This document shows, one piece after another, positions 1-8,819 of a stretch of DNA of 64,000 bases. The stretch covers positions 85,963 to 149,962 of the forward strand of contig JAQWPL010000018.1 of assembly GCA_029245395.1 (NCBI GenBank), in the 5' to 3' direction. This DNA comes from Gammaproteobacteria bacterium. Lineage in GTDB: Bacteria > Pseudomonadota > Gammaproteobacteria > Pseudomonadales > Pseudohongiellaceae. A program made the translations under genes and the position numbers. Below the pieces are notes generated by a model that had not been told where the DNA came from, did not search any database, and worked only from the letters and a program-made list of their open reading frames with translations. Each line of letters opens with the position of its first letter. Position 1 is the first letter of the stretch.

Positions 1-141
1 ATTTGCAAACTGCAATCCAGGTATAATGATCTGGAGATTGAATTGTTGAAAAATGTCGGTGAGCATGAATTATTCTGGCAATTTCTTGGCAATATGATTG
101 CAAACGAGAATTTATCAGTAAATCAATTACAGACATGTTAA
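1..141 (+). CDS. C-terminal tail of an upstream protein, possibly a MerR-family regulator (partial)
   Basis: The first 46 codons are open from the window edge to TAA at 139-141. The peptide is charged and helical (it contains ELFWQFLGNM) and has no domain I can identify alone. The stop overlaps the start of the DUF523 gene, so the two are probably cotranscribed. In related bacteria a MerR-family regulator often precedes DUF523-phrB, and a helical C-terminal tail would fit, but that identity is inferred from gene order only. Confidence 0.45.
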   Translation: MCKLQSRYNDLEIELLKNVGEHELFWQFLGNMIANENLSVNQLQTC

Positions 142-1100
142 TGAAACAGTACGATGAAAAGATCAGAGTAGGTATCAGTAGTTGCCTGCTGGGTGAAGAA
201 GTACGTTATAACGGTGGGCATAAGCACTCTGTGTTTTGTACTCAAGAACTATCACGTTATTTTGAATTTATTTCAGAATGCCCTGAAGTCAGCATAGGCC
301 TGGGCATACCACGCAAACCCATCAGACTGGTGGGTAATCCGTCTGACCCGGATGTGGTTGGAGTGGATGACCCGGCCATCAATACCACGCAACCTCTCAA
401 AGAATTTGCCCGGGAAAAGGTCAAGCAATTGCATGACTTGTGCGGGTACATTTTTATCAAGGGTTCGCCCAGCTGCGGTCTTTTCCGCGTCAAGGTTTAT
501 AACGACAATGGATTTCCACAGGAAGAAATGGGGCGGGGTGTCTATGCAAAAGTGTTCACTGATACCTATCCCTTGTTGCCCGTGGAAGAAGCTGGCAGGT
601 TGCAGGATGCAGTGCTGCGTGAGAATTTTATTACGCGTGTCTTCGCCTATCATAACTGGCAGACCTTGAAACAGGGAGGTCTGACAGCAAAGAAGCTGGT
701 TGATTTCCATTCCTGTTACAAATACTCACTGATGGCGCACAATCCTCAATCTTATACCGATCTAGGCAGGATGCTGGCCGATGCCGGCAAGCAGGATTCA
801 GAACAATTGGGCGAGAAATATTTCGCGGCCCTGATGAATTCCCTGGAGCAAAAGGCCAGCCGAAAAAGCAATACAAATGTGCTTATGCATTTGCAGGGCT
901 ATCTGAAAAATTATTTAAACAGTAAAGAAAAAGAAAAGCTTGGAGAGGCTATCGAGCAGTATCGTAATGGTATCCTGCCGCTAATTGTGCCAGTGACCAT
1001 GCTGCGCAGTTATTTTCATACGTATCCCAACGATTACATTGCCTTGCAATCTTATCTGCAACCCTACCCGGATGACCTGAGTCTGAGAAACCAGATATGA
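135..1100 (+). CDS. DUF523-DUF1722 two-domain protein (YbgA/TudS-like)
   Basis: A 321-residue protein. Residues about 10-155 are DUF523, with SSCLLGEEVRYNGGHK at its start; residues about 195-310 are DUF1722. DUF523 members include the thiouracil desulfidase TudS, which holds a [4Fe-4S] cluster on three cysteines. Cys17, Cys49 and Cys114, in SSC, ECP and SPSCG, are good candidates here. DUF1722 has no established function and commonly accompanies photolyase. The gene overlaps the preceding stop and shares 4 bp with phrB, so translational coupling is likely. An ATG at 141, immediately at the upstream TAATG, is an equally good start. A role in repairing or recycling thiolated nucleobases after photo-damage is inference. 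Confidence 0.85.
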   Translation: MLMKQYDEKIRVGISSCLLGEEVRYNGGHKHSVFCTQELSRYFEFISECPEVSIGLGIPRKPIRLVGNPSDPDVVGVDDPAINTTQPLKEFAREKVKQLHDLCGYIFIKGSPSCGLFRVKVYNDNGFPQEEMGRGVYAKVFTDTYPLLPVEEAGRLQDAVLRENFITRVFAYHNWQTLKQGGLTAKKLVDFHSCYKYSLMAHNPQSYTDLGRMLADAGKQDSEQLGEKYFAALMNSLEQKASRKSNTNVLMHLQGYLKNYLNSKEKEKLGEAIEQYRNGILPLIVPVTMLRSYFHTYPNDYIALQSYLQPYPDDLSLRNQI

Positions 1101-2482
1101 ACCTTGTCTGGTTTCGCACGGACTTGCGCGTGCGTGACAACATGGCCCTTGAGGCTGCCCTTGAAAAGGGGGGCGTGGTCGGCCTGTACATTGCAACCCC
1201 TAAGCAATGGCAAAGCCATGACGATGCTCCCATCAAACTTGATTTCTGGCGGCGAAATCTGGAAGTGTTGGAGTTAAGTCTCAAAACGCTCAATATTCCT
1301 TTAATTTACTGCCAGGTCCCTGATTACAGTGCAGTTCCTGATGTCATCAGGAACGCACTCAGTACGTGGCAAATAGAATCATTGCACCTTAATGCCGAAT
1401 ATCCGCTCAACGAGGCGCGCCGTGACGCCAGGGTGATTTCTCTTGCAGAGAGTCAGGACGTGAATGTCTCAGTGCACCACGATCAGGTCTTACTGGAGCC
1501 CGGATCTGTGCTAAATAAGAGTGGAGCACCCTTTAAAGTGTTTACCCCGTTTGCAAAAAAATGCCGGGAAATGATTTATGTGCCAGACAGTATTAATACG
1601 CCGGCTAAAAGTGCTTCACCCCAGGTAAAACCTGCAACTATTTCTGACATGGTAGAGCCCAGTGATATCGACTGGCCAGATCCCAATACGAATTGGTCAG
1701 ATCTATGGCCTGCAGGTGAAAAGGCTGCCAATGAACGGCTGCAGGAATTTTGCAGTAACCCTATTACTGACTATAAACAGGATAGAGACTTTCCAGCCAA
1801 TGATGGAACAAGTACGTTGTCCCCCTGGTTGAATACTGGCTTGATATCTATTCGTGATTGCTGGCAGCAGGCCACATCCATGCATAGTGGAGAGGGCGTG
1901 GAAACATGGAAAAATGAATTGCTGTGGCGGGAATTTTATCGGCATATCATCCACCACACGCCTCATGTCAGCATGAACAAGGCATATCGCCGGGAACTGG
2001 ACAAGATTCCCTGGCGTCATGACAAGGAAGAATTTGGTCAGTGGTGTAAAGGCAACACCGGTATCCCTATTATTGATGCCGCCATGCACCAGTTACTGGA
2101 GACCGGTTGGATGCATAATCGCCTGCGCATGATTACCGCCATGTTTCTTACCAAGCATTTACTTATTGACTGGCGTTGGGGTGAGAAATGGTTCATGACG
2201 CATTTAATAGACGGGGATTTCTCATCCAACAATGGTGGCTGGCAATGGAGTGCGTCTACAGGCACTGATGCATCACCCTATTTCAGAATATTTAATCCGG
2301 TGACTCAATCTAAACGCTTTGATGAGGCTGGAAATTTTATCAGACGCTATGTCCCTGAACTTGAAGATCTGGACAATAAATCCATTCACGACCCCGGGTT
2401 ATTTAAACCGGAATCCTATCCTGCTCCCTTGGTAGATCTAAAGTTTGGCAGGGAACGGGCATTGGCGGCTTTTAAAAAATAA
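1097..2482 (+). CDS. phrB: Deoxyribodipyrimidine photolyase (class I CPD photolyase)
   Basis: 461 residues, the normal length for a class I photolyase that uses blue light to split cyclobutane pyrimidine dimers. The N-terminal alpha/beta antenna domain begins LVWFRTDLRVRDN. The C-terminal FAD domain shows NELLWREFYRHI, the stretch GIPIIDAAMHQLLETGWMHN and then NNGGWQWSASTGTDASPYFR, which bind FAD and the flipped-out dimer. ATG overlaps the DUF523 stop by 4 bp. It ends 7 bp from the converging chrR gene. Photolyase is a classic member of singlet-oxygen sigma-factor regulons, which fits the next genes. Confidence 0.96.
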   Translation: MNLVWFRTDLRVRDNMALEAALEKGGVVGLYIATPKQWQSHDDAPIKLDFWRRNLEVLELSLKTLNIPLIYCQVPDYSAVPDVIRNALSTWQIESLHLNAEYPLNEARRDARVISLAESQDVNVSVHHDQVLLEPGSVLNKSGAPFKVFTPFAKKCREMIYVPDSINTPAKSASPQVKPATISDMVEPSDIDWPDPNTNWSDLWPAGEKAANERLQEFCSNPITDYKQDRDFPANDGTSTLSPWLNTGLISIRDCWQQATSMHSGEGVETWKNELLWREFYRHIIHHTPHVSMNKAYRRELDKIPWRHDKEEFGQWCKGNTGIPIIDAAMHQLLETGWMHNRLRMITAMFLTKHLLIDWRWGEKWFMTHLIDGDFSSNNGGWQWSASTGTDASPYFRIFNPVTQSKRFDEAGNFIRRYVPELEDLDNKSIHDPGLFKPESYPAPLVDLKFGRERALAAFKK

Positions 2483-2489
2483 AAGTAGC

Positions 2490-3176
2490 TTAGCCTGAGC
2501 TGGTAGGTTTGTTCAAGAAAGGGGTGACCAAGCGATAAAACCAGTTGTTCATTACGATAGGCGCGTCGAGCGTTGCCAGACACAGGCAATCTTCATCTTG
2601 TGAAGCAACCGGCGTATGGGTTTCCCCGCTGGTACGCACAATATAGTCACCTACATGATATCGGTCTTCCTGATCTGAGAAACTGCCTTTAAGTACAACA
2701 GTAATCTCATCACCACCATGGTGATGTTTTGGGATCTCGCCGCCAGCTTTAATTTCGAGCAGAGAAGATTCCCGTTGGCTGTCACCGGTTTGAATAGTGG
2801 AATAGCGAAATGTTTTGCCCAAATTGCGCCAGCCCAGTTTTTCAATGTCGCCGCCAGTAATTTTACGGATAGCTCTGGGTAAAGCTTCATGCTCGACAGG
2901 TGTGCTTTGGACTTGATTTGTATGTAATGTGCCAGGTTGAGCTTCCGGTTGTGGTGCGTCCAGTTTCTCCATGAGTTTGTCAAAGCTATCTGCATTGACG
3001 CTGTCAGGTGCCTGAGTCATAAATAATTCAGCACCCAGTTCCATTAACTCACTGATGTGCTTACGGCATGAATGACAGTAATGCAAATGAGCAGCAACAC
3101 ACAGGGCCTGGGACTCAGGCAGGCTGCCAGCCGCATAATCTGTCAGGAATCGAGTGTCGGGATGATATTTAAGCAA
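2490..3176 (-). CDS. chrR: ChrR-type zinc anti-sigma factor with C-terminal cupin
   Basis: 228 residues. The N-terminal zinc anti-sigma (ZAS) domain has His5, His30, Cys34 and Cys37 in HLHYCHSC, closely matching the zinc ligands of Rhodobacter sphaeroides ChrR. The C-terminal half is a cupin with the metal-binding segment IPKHHHGGDE near residue 150. ChrR holds its ECF sigma factor inactive; the cupin is needed to release it under singlet oxygen. The gene lies 38 bp downstream of the sigma gene on the same strand. The apparent start is TTG without a strong Shine-Dalgarno sequence; it keeps His5, which the ZAS domain needs. Confidence 0.92.
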   Translation of the reverse strand: MLKYHPDTRFLTDYAAGSLPESQALCVAAHLHYCHSCRKHISELMELGAELFMTQAPDSVNADSFDKLMEKLDAPQPEAQPGTLHTNQVQSTPVEHEALPRAIRKITGGDIEKLGWRNLGKTFRYSTIQTGDSQRESSLLEIKAGGEIPKHHHGGDEITVVLKGSFSDQEDRYHVGDYIVRTSGETHTPVASQDEDCLCLATLDAPIVMNNWFYRLVTPFLNKPTSSG

Positions 3177-3214
3177 TGTTTTGTACCAATTATTTTCAGA
3201 TGATTAAGGTGTAT

Positions 3215-3808
3215 TTAAAATCTGTCCACCGTCAGGCGTAGTTTGTTCAATGCAAGTCGCACTCTTGATTTTACAGTGCCAAGGGGCAAATCCAGTTCCT
3301 GAGCGATCTCACTATGGGACTTATCTTCCAGATAGACTTTTTTCAGAATAAAGCTTTGTTCTTCAGGTAATTCCTGCAAGGTCTCATGCAAGGATTTAAT
3401 ACTGCGCTGTTTTGCCATCTGGTTAAAAACATCTTCGTTTTCATCTTCAACCCAGATGTCTTCAACATCAAAACCTTCTTCGGAATGGTCGTTGGCTATT
3501 CGGTTATTTTGATGTCTGGCTTTTTTTCGTAGTAAATCAATGCGGGTATTTCGGGCAATAGTAAAAATCCAGGTGCTGGCATTGGCTTTCTCGCTATTGA
3601 ATGATCCTGCCTTCTGCCAAACCTTGAGCATCGTTTCCTGAACAAGTTCCTCTGCCAGGTTTTCGGATTTGGTGCCGGATGACAGACGAATAGCAAAAGA
3701 CTTAATCAAAGGCGAGAACTTATTGAACAGTAACCTGAAAGCCTCACGATCACCCTTGCTGGCAATTTTTTCGAGACACTCTGACCAAGCGACGATCGAG
3801 TCATTCAC
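3215..3808 (-). CDS. rpoE: ECF sigma factor, RpoE/ChrR (ECF11-like) type
   Basis: Region sigma-2 (FRLLFNKFSPLIKSFAIR, ETMLKVWQKA, STWIFTIARNTRIDLLRK) and region sigma-4 (EEQSFILKKVYLEDKSHSEIAQELDLPLGTVKSR) are complete. I start at GTG 3808 because GGGGAG lies 9 nt upstream and the resulting 197 residues match the family; an upstream TTG at 3889 would add 27 residues without similarity or ribosome site. It is followed by its anti-sigma gene and preceded by a TGATCC/TATATG promoter, so autoregulation is likely. With photolyase and a cyclopropane-synthase-like operon alongside, it most likely runs a singlet-oxygen response. Confidence 0.93.
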   Translation of the reverse strand: MNDSIVAWSECLEKIASKGDREAFRLLFNKFSPLIKSFAIRLSSGTKSENLAEELVQETMLKVWQKAGSFNSEKANASTWIFTIARNTRIDLLRKKARHQNNRIANDHSEEGFDVEDIWVEDENEDVFNQMAKQRSIKSLHETLQELPEEQSFILKKVYLEDKSHSEIAQELDLPLGTVKSRVRLALNKLRLTVDRF

Positions 3809-3919
3809 AGTTCGCCGCTCCCCAGTGTAATTTATGTATTGCTCTATGGCAGCTGTCAATATTTTGCCCCGTATTAGTCTTTGCAGCAATCGTCTGGCTG
3901 CGGTTTATTGCTTCAAAGA

Positions 3920-3949
3920 CATATACGTTTATTGCTGATAACTGGATCA
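3920..3949 (-). promoter_or_regulatory. ECF-type promoter driving the sigma/anti-sigma pair
   Basis: On the minus strand TGATCC (3949-3944) is followed after exactly 18 nt by TATATG (3925-3920). The -35 matches the TGATCC reported for RpoE-ChrR type sigma factors. It lies about 110 bp upstream of the GTG start of the sigma gene and would give autoregulation. Confidence 0.72.
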
Positions 3950-3973
3950 ATGAATTCACAATAATTCCATGGC

Positions 3974-4003
3974 TGATCTATTCTTATTTGTGCTGCGTAT
4001 AAA
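3974..4003 (+). promoter_or_regulatory. ECF-type promoter driving the divergent five-gene operon
   Basis: TGATCT (3974-3979) and TATAAA (3998-4003) are separated by 18 nt, the same spacing as the divergent promoter on the other strand. It lies about 45 bp before the ATG of the NTF2-like gene. The shared -35 core TGATC and spacer length imply that one sigma factor reads both directions. Confidence 0.7.
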
Positions 4004-4046
4004 TACTCAATTCTGATGATAAGCCTTTAATCTGTAAAGTAAAATT

Positions 4047-4502
4047 ATGAGTACTGTGCCAGATATTGAATCCAACAAATTGATATTGAACCTTAAAAGG
4101 CATTTTGAGGAATTTTCAGTAGACTCCTTGTCCGGTCTTGATGCCATTTACACTCAGGATATCGAGTTTCTGGATCCTGTACATAAAGTGGAGGGGATTC
4201 TTTATCTCAAGCATTACCTCAATAAAATGGCTGAAAATCTGACTCATTACAAAATCAGGTACACCGATCAGCTAGTTGGAGAAAACACGGCTTTCCTGAC
4301 CTGGGAAATGGAATATGCCAACAGCAAATTACGTGGTGGCCAAATTATTACTATCAGGGGCATGTCGCACCTGAAATTCACGAAGCGCATTTACTACCAC
4401 GAAGATTGTTACGACCTCGGTGCGCTTGTCTATGAGCATCTTCCTTTACTTGGTGGGATAACCCGCTCCTTGAAAAGTCGGCTAGCTGCCCAGGGGAATT
4501 AA
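4047..4502 (+). CDS. NTF2-like (SnoaL-like) protein, first gene of the oxidative-stress operon
   Basis: 151 residues with the cone-shaped NTF2-like pattern: an N-terminal helix (LILNLKRHFEEF), the segment LDAIYTQDIEFLDPVHKVEG, and C-terminal strands with TFLTWEM-like and GGQIITIRGMSHLKF sequences. Such folds act as small enzymes or ligand pockets, and the substrate here is unknown. It is the first gene after the TGATCT-N18-TATAAA promoter, and its stop is 1 bp from the SDR start. Homologues commonly sit beside SDR, flavin oxidase, DUF1365 and Cfa genes in sigma/ChrR regulons. Confidence 0.8.
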   Translation: MSTVPDIESNKLILNLKRHFEEFSVDSLSGLDAIYTQDIEFLDPVHKVEGILYLKHYLNKMAENLTHYKIRYTDQLVGENTAFLTWEMEYANSKLRGGQIITIRGMSHLKFTKRIYYHEDCYDLGALVYEHLPLLGGITRSLKSRLAAQGN

Positions 4503-4503
4503 T

Positions 4504-5298
4504 ATGGTTAGCTTGGTTAACTTGGAAAGCACAGATAAACAACATATCTGGATCACTGGCGCCAGTTCAGGTATTGGCAAGGCCATCGTGCAACAACTGG
4601 CGACGCAGGGGCATCAGATTTATATCAGCGGTAGAAACTCTGAAGTGCTGGACAAACTGGCCGCTCAAGATGGAAATATCACGTCGATCCCTTGTGATGT
4701 CGGAAATGATGAAGCCATGAAAGTCCTGCTGCAGAATCATGATATTGAATACCTGGATACGGTGATCCTGTGCGCAGGGACTTGCGAATATATTGATCTG
4801 CCTCTGCTTGATATTCAAAAGACGCGGCGAGTACTGGATACCAATTTCTTCGGCGTCGTGAATTCGTGTATTGCGGCGTTGCCTCTCCTTAAAAAGACGA
4901 ACGCTATCACAGTTAAAAAGCCCCACATCATTGGTATAGGAAGTATGAGCAGTTACCTGGGGTTCCCCAGAGCAGAAGCCTATGGTTCGTCAAAGGCGGC
5001 CATGAGTTATTTTCTGAATTCATTGCGCAGTGATCTGAATGATGTCATCGATATCACAATGGTTTACCCGGGATTTATCAAAACCCCGATGACTGATCAA
5101 AATGATTTTTCGATGCCATTTCTTTTATCTGCTGATAAGGCCGCATCGATCATTCTTAAGAAGGCAGAGCGAAGGCCACTGACCATAGCTTTCCCCTTAC
5201 GTCTGCACATGCTTCTACAAATCATGAAGCTGTTCCCCAGGCTCTGGTATTCAGGTGTTTCTGGTAGCCTGCGGCGTACTTCGGGAGCGAAAGCATGA
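4504..5298 (+). CDS. Short-chain dehydrogenase/reductase
   Basis: 264 residues. A Rossmann nucleotide site is visible as ITGASSGIGKAI near residue 17. The catalytic set follows: Ser in GIGSMSSYLG and Tyr-x3-Lys in AYGSSKAAMSY. The C-terminal segment is hydrophobic and basic (LRLHMLLQIMKLFPRLWYSG) and may touch the membrane, consistent with a lipid-linked substrate. It follows the NTF2-like gene by 1 bp and overlaps the flavoprotein gene by 4 bp (ATGA), so it is in the same operon. The substrate is not known. Confidence 0.9.
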   Translation: MVSLVNLESTDKQHIWITGASSGIGKAIVQQLATQGHQIYISGRNSEVLDKLAAQDGNITSIPCDVGNDEAMKVLLQNHDIEYLDTVILCAGTCEYIDLPLLDIQKTRRVLDTNFFGVVNSCIAALPLLKKTNAITVKKPHIIGIGSMSSYLGFPRAEAYGSSKAAMSYFLNSLRSDLNDVIDITMVYPGFIKTPMTDQNDFSMPFLLSADKAASIILKKAERRPLTIAFPLRLHMLLQIMKLFPRLWYSGVSGSLRRTSGAKA

Positions 5299-6602
5299 AA
5301 ATAGCCATCATAGGCAGTGGGATATCAGGGATGGTTGCAGCACATCATCTTGCCGCAGAAAACAACATCACCTTGTTTGAAGCTGGTAAAACACTAGGTG
5401 GGCATACTGCGACAATTGATGTGCAGAGCAATGGAAAAACATACGCCATCGACACAGGATTTATTGTGTACAACGATTGGACATATCCGGAATTTATCCG
5501 GCTTCTTGATAATCTCGGCGTTGAAACCAAGCCTACTGCCATGAGTTTCAGTGTTAGTGATTCGCTCAGTGGAGTTGAATACGCTGGTTCCAGTCTGAAG
5601 ACTCTTTTTGCCCAGAAACGCAATCTTGTCTCTCCGCGTTTTTTACACATGACCAAAGATATTCTCAGATTCAATAGTCAGGTTGAAACCCATCTTGCTG
5701 AGAATCAGGAATGTGCTGACATGTCCCTGGGTGACTATCTGGAGCATTTCAACTATTCAAAAGTTTTTGCCGATCTTTACCTGGTACCTATGGGCGCAGC
5801 CATATGGTCAACAAATACGCAGATGATGCTGAATTTCCCGCTGGCTTTTTTTGTCAGGTTTTTCCATAACCATGGCTTGCTCAATATCAGGAATAGACCG
5901 CAATGGCGTGTGATTAAAGGTGGCTCACGAAATTATATCGAGCCGCTCACGGCTGCATTTAAAAATAAGATTGAGCTGGAGAATCCGGTTACAAGAGTGG
6001 CTCGCGTCACTCAGTCTAATGGTAGGCCTGGTGTAAGAGTAGAAAGCAGAAAATTCACTGATGAGTATGACGAGATTATTTTTGCCTGCCATAGCGATCA
6101 GGCTTTAAGAATGCTGCAAGACAAAAGTGAACAGGAACATGAAATTCTGTCTGCCATACCCTATACCCGCAATGAGGTTGTACTGCATACCGACAGCAGT
6201 CTCCTACCGCAAAACAAATCATGCTGGTCAAGCTGGAACGTTGCTTTGGGAGACAAGGTACTTGAACGCCCAACGCTTACTTACAACATGAATATTCTTC
6301 AGGGATTGACTGCTGAAGAAACCTTCTGTGTCACGCTCAACCAGACCAACGCTATTGCTGAAGAAGCTGTGCTTGGCATCTATCACTATGATCACCCGGT
6401 TTTTAATGAACAAGGGATCCATGCACAGACGCGCTGGAAGGAAATCAATGGCATTAATAACACCTGGTTTTGTGGCGCTTACTGGCGTAACGGCTTCCAT
6501 GAGGATGGTGTCTGGAGCGCCTTACGGGTTATCCGGGAATTCAACAAGAGGACATCCGTGCCAATATTCCAGACAATATCGATAATGAAAGGTCTGAGCT
6601 AG
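5295..6602 (+). CDS. NAD(P)/FAD-dependent amine-oxidase-like oxidoreductase
   Basis: 435 residues of the flavin amine oxidase/phytoene desaturase superfamily. FAD binding is shown by [16 protein letters not shown] at the N-terminus, followed by [14 protein letters not shown]. The C-terminus has [20 protein letters not shown], where such proteins close the flavin site. Operon position suggests work on unsaturated or methylated membrane lipid chains, as proposed for the fatty-acid desaturase step of furan fatty acid formation in alphaproteobacteria; this assignment is inference. It overlaps the SDR stop by 4 bp. Confidence 0.9.
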   Translation: MKIAIIGSGISGMVAAHHLAAENNITLFEAGKTLGGHTATIDVQSNGKTYAIDTGFIVYNDWTYPEFIRLLDNLGVETKPTAMSFSVSDSLSGVEYAGSSLKTLFAQKRNLVSPRFLHMTKDILRFNSQVETHLAENQECADMSLGDYLEHFNYSKVFADLYLVPMGAAIWSTNTQMMLNFPLAFFVRFFHNHGLLNIRNRPQWRVIKGGSRNYIEPLTAAFKNKIELENPVTRVARVTQSNGRPGVRVESRKFTDEYDEIIFACHSDQALRMLQDKSEQEHEILSAIPYTRNEVVLHTDSSLLPQNKSCWSSWNVALGDKVLERPTLTYNMNILQGLTAEETFCVTLNQTNAIAEEAVLGIYHYDHPVFNEQGIHAQTRWKEINGINNTWFCGAYWRNGFHEDGVWSALRVIREFNKRTSVPIFQTISIMKGLS

Positions 6603-6612
6603 CGGTGGCCAT

Positions 6613-7416
6613 ATGATCGAAGCTGACACTTTCAATAGCGGAATTTATGAGGGCATAGTCAGGCATTGCCGATTCAGTCCAAAACGCCACCACTTTATGT
6701 ATCGGGTGTACATGATGTACCTGGATTTGGATGAACTTGGCAGCGTGTTTGCAAAAAATTATTTTTGGTCAGTGAGCAAATTTAACCTGGCATTTTTTTC
6801 CCGCAAGGATTACCTCGGTGATGAAGAAATTCCTTTAAAAGAGGCAGTAAAGCAATGTGTCCAGGAAGTAGCTGGCGTGTATCCAGAAGGCCCCGTGAGA
6901 ATGCTGACCAACCTTAGGTATTTCGGATTCATCATTAACCCAATTACCTGTTACTACTGTTTTGATTCAGAGGAGCGGTTGCAGTTTGTCGTTGCGGAAG
7001 TGACCAATACGCCATGGAGAGAAAAGGTCAGTTATGTCATTCCGGTTGAGCAAGGAAGTGATATCTCAACGGCCTTTTTTGACAAGGCGCTGCATGTTTC
7101 ACCGTTCATGCCGATGGATATGGACTATTTGTGGAAAAACTCAATTCCTGGTGAAAAGCTCAGTATTTATATGGAAAATTACAGGGGCTCTGAACGGATT
7201 TTCAATGCCAACATGCGCCTGAAACGGCATGAGATTACACCATCAGCACTGAATTTCTTTCTAGTCAGGTATCCCTTTATGACCCTTAAGGTTTGTTGGG
7301 GGATTTATTGGCAAGCCGCAAAATTATGGTGGAAAGGCGTCGATTTTCAGCCGCACCCAACACGCAAATCTAAAACTCGGGATAAGACCCCCGGTCTACT
7401 GAAAAGTGTCAAGTAA
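6613..7416 (+). CDS. DUF1365 family protein
   Basis: 267 residues matching DUF1365: [17 protein letters not shown] at the start, [21 protein letters not shown] in the middle and [13 protein letters not shown] late. The family almost always lies between a flavin oxidoreductase and a cyclopropane-fatty-acid synthase homologue, as here. Its function is not established. It starts 10 bp after the flavoprotein. The strict synteny implies a step acting on the same phospholipid acyl chains. Confidence 0.9.
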   Translation: MIEADTFNSGIYEGIVRHCRFSPKRHHFMYRVYMMYLDLDELGSVFAKNYFWSVSKFNLAFFSRKDYLGDEEIPLKEAVKQCVQEVAGVYPEGPVRMLTNLRYFGFIINPITCYYCFDSEERLQFVVAEVTNTPWREKVSYVIPVEQGSDISTAFFDKALHVSPFMPMDMDYLWKNSIPGEKLSIYMENYRGSERIFNANMRLKRHEITPSALNFFLVRYPFMTLKVCWGIYWQAAKLWWKGVDFQPHPTRKSKTRDKTPGLLKSVK

Positions 7417-7505
7417 ACAAGTGAGCAGTGAGAAGTGTCCTGGAAGAAATTGGCATAAAGAAGTTAAGTGAAAATATTGAAAAGTAAAAAAGACAGGAGA
7501 GTGTA

Positions 7506-8768
7506 GTGAGAATTACAGGATTAGATCAGAGCAAACCGACCCTGACATCATTAATTAACATGACAGATTTATCCCGCAGGGCAGTACATGCCATATTGGG
7601 AAAACTGGCCGTGGGCTCACTGGTATTGGAAGAAGAAGGGCAGATCTCCCGTTTTGGCAACAGGCAGGAGGACAGGGTGGCCGCTGTTATAAATATTAAA
7701 AATCCTGCCGCCTTCCTCAGCGTGCTTAGAGAGGGTTCAACCGGTGCCGGTGAAGCCTATATGCTTGGCTATTGGGAAACACCTGATTTACTTGAAGTGA
7801 TCAGGTTGTTTGTACTGAATATGCATACACTGCAGGAAATGGGAAAGCAGCAGCCTCTACGGCGACGTATGGCTGGAAAGCTTTTCCATGCCCTCAGACC
7901 AAATTCGCCGGTTGGTTCAAGGCGCAATATCGCTGCACATTATGACTTGAGTAATGAATTCTTCAGCCTTTTTCTTGATTCTTCCATGGCCTATTCTGCT
8001 GGCATTTTCAAAAAAGAAGACGACACATTGCATGATGCTTCCATTAACAAATTTGAGCATATCTGCGAGCGTTTACAGCTAAAACCGGAAGATCATTTGT
8101 TGGAGATTGGCACCGGATGGGGTGGCCTTGCTGTTTATGCTGCCAGAAATTATGGCTGTCGTGTCACCACAACTACGATTTCCCATGAGCAATACCAGCA
8201 TGCTTGTAAATGGGTTGAGAAGGAAGGCTTAAAGGATCTGATTACTGTTATGGAGAAAGATTACCGTGAAATTGAAGGGTGCTATGACAAGTTAGTTTCG
8301 GTGGAAATGATTGAAGCAGTAGGAGTGAAATATTACGATGAGTATTTTAGTACTTGCAGTCGTATGCTGAAAAATGACGGCTTGATGTTGATACAGGGAA
8401 TTACTATTTCCGACCAGCGGTTTGAACAATCAGCTCAAAGTATTGATTTCATCAAGCGTTATATTTTTCCTGGTGGTCAGCTCCCCTCCAATGCCGTAAT
8501 AGCCGACAAAGTTGCTCGTAAAACAGACATGCAGATCATAGGGCTGGAAGACATCACTATGGATTATGCCCGAACGTTAAAGGCCTGGCGTACGCGTTTC
8601 TGGGATCAAATAGATGAAGTGCGCAAACTGGGCACAGATGACGTCTTCATACGTATGTGGAATTACTATTTGTGTTTTTGTGAAGGGGGTTTTCGTGAAC
8701 GAGCCATTCATACAGCACAATATCTAATCGCTAAACCCGGGTTCAGGAATTTGCCAAGACTGACCTGA
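7506..8768 (+). CDS. Cyclopropane-fatty-acyl-phospholipid synthase family methyltransferase
   Basis: 420 residues; GTG start preceded by AGGAG at good spacing. The catalytic core contains HYDLSNEFFSLFLDSSMAYS, the SAM-binding LLEIGTGWGGLAVYAA, and YIFPGGQLPS. Cfa-type enzymes add a methylene or methyl group from S-adenosylmethionine to double bonds in membrane phospholipids. In the Rhodobacter singlet-oxygen regulon, as I recall, a Cfa-like protein from the equivalent operon is needed to form furan fatty acids, so this copy may not be a housekeeping cyclopropane synthase. It is last in the five-gene operon, after an 89-bp gap in which I see no terminator. Confidence 0.92.
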   Translation: MRITGLDQSKPTLTSLINMTDLSRRAVHAILGKLAVGSLVLEEEGQISRFGNRQEDRVAAVINIKNPAAFLSVLREGSTGAGEAYMLGYWETPDLLEVIRLFVLNMHTLQEMGKQQPLRRRMAGKLFHALRPNSPVGSRRNIAAHYDLSNEFFSLFLDSSMAYSAGIFKKEDDTLHDASINKFEHICERLQLKPEDHLLEIGTGWGGLAVYAARNYGCRVTTTTISHEQYQHACKWVEKEGLKDLITVMEKDYREIEGCYDKLVSVEMIEAVGVKYYDEYFSTCSRMLKNDGLMLIQGITISDQRFEQSAQSIDFIKRYIFPGGQLPSNAVIADKVARKTDMQIIGLEDITMDYARTLKAWRTRFWDQIDEVRKLGTDDVFIRMWNYYLCFCEGGFRERAIHTAQYLIAKPGFRNLPRLT

Positions 8769-8819
8769 CAGACAGCGTGGTAACATGATCCAGTGGTTTT
8801 AAAAAATGGAGACTATGTA

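Noticed and set aside
8786..8815. TGATCC upstream of the srkA-like gene as a third ECF promoter
   Set aside because: No acceptable -10 follows at 17-19 nt; the segment at that distance reads AGACTA.
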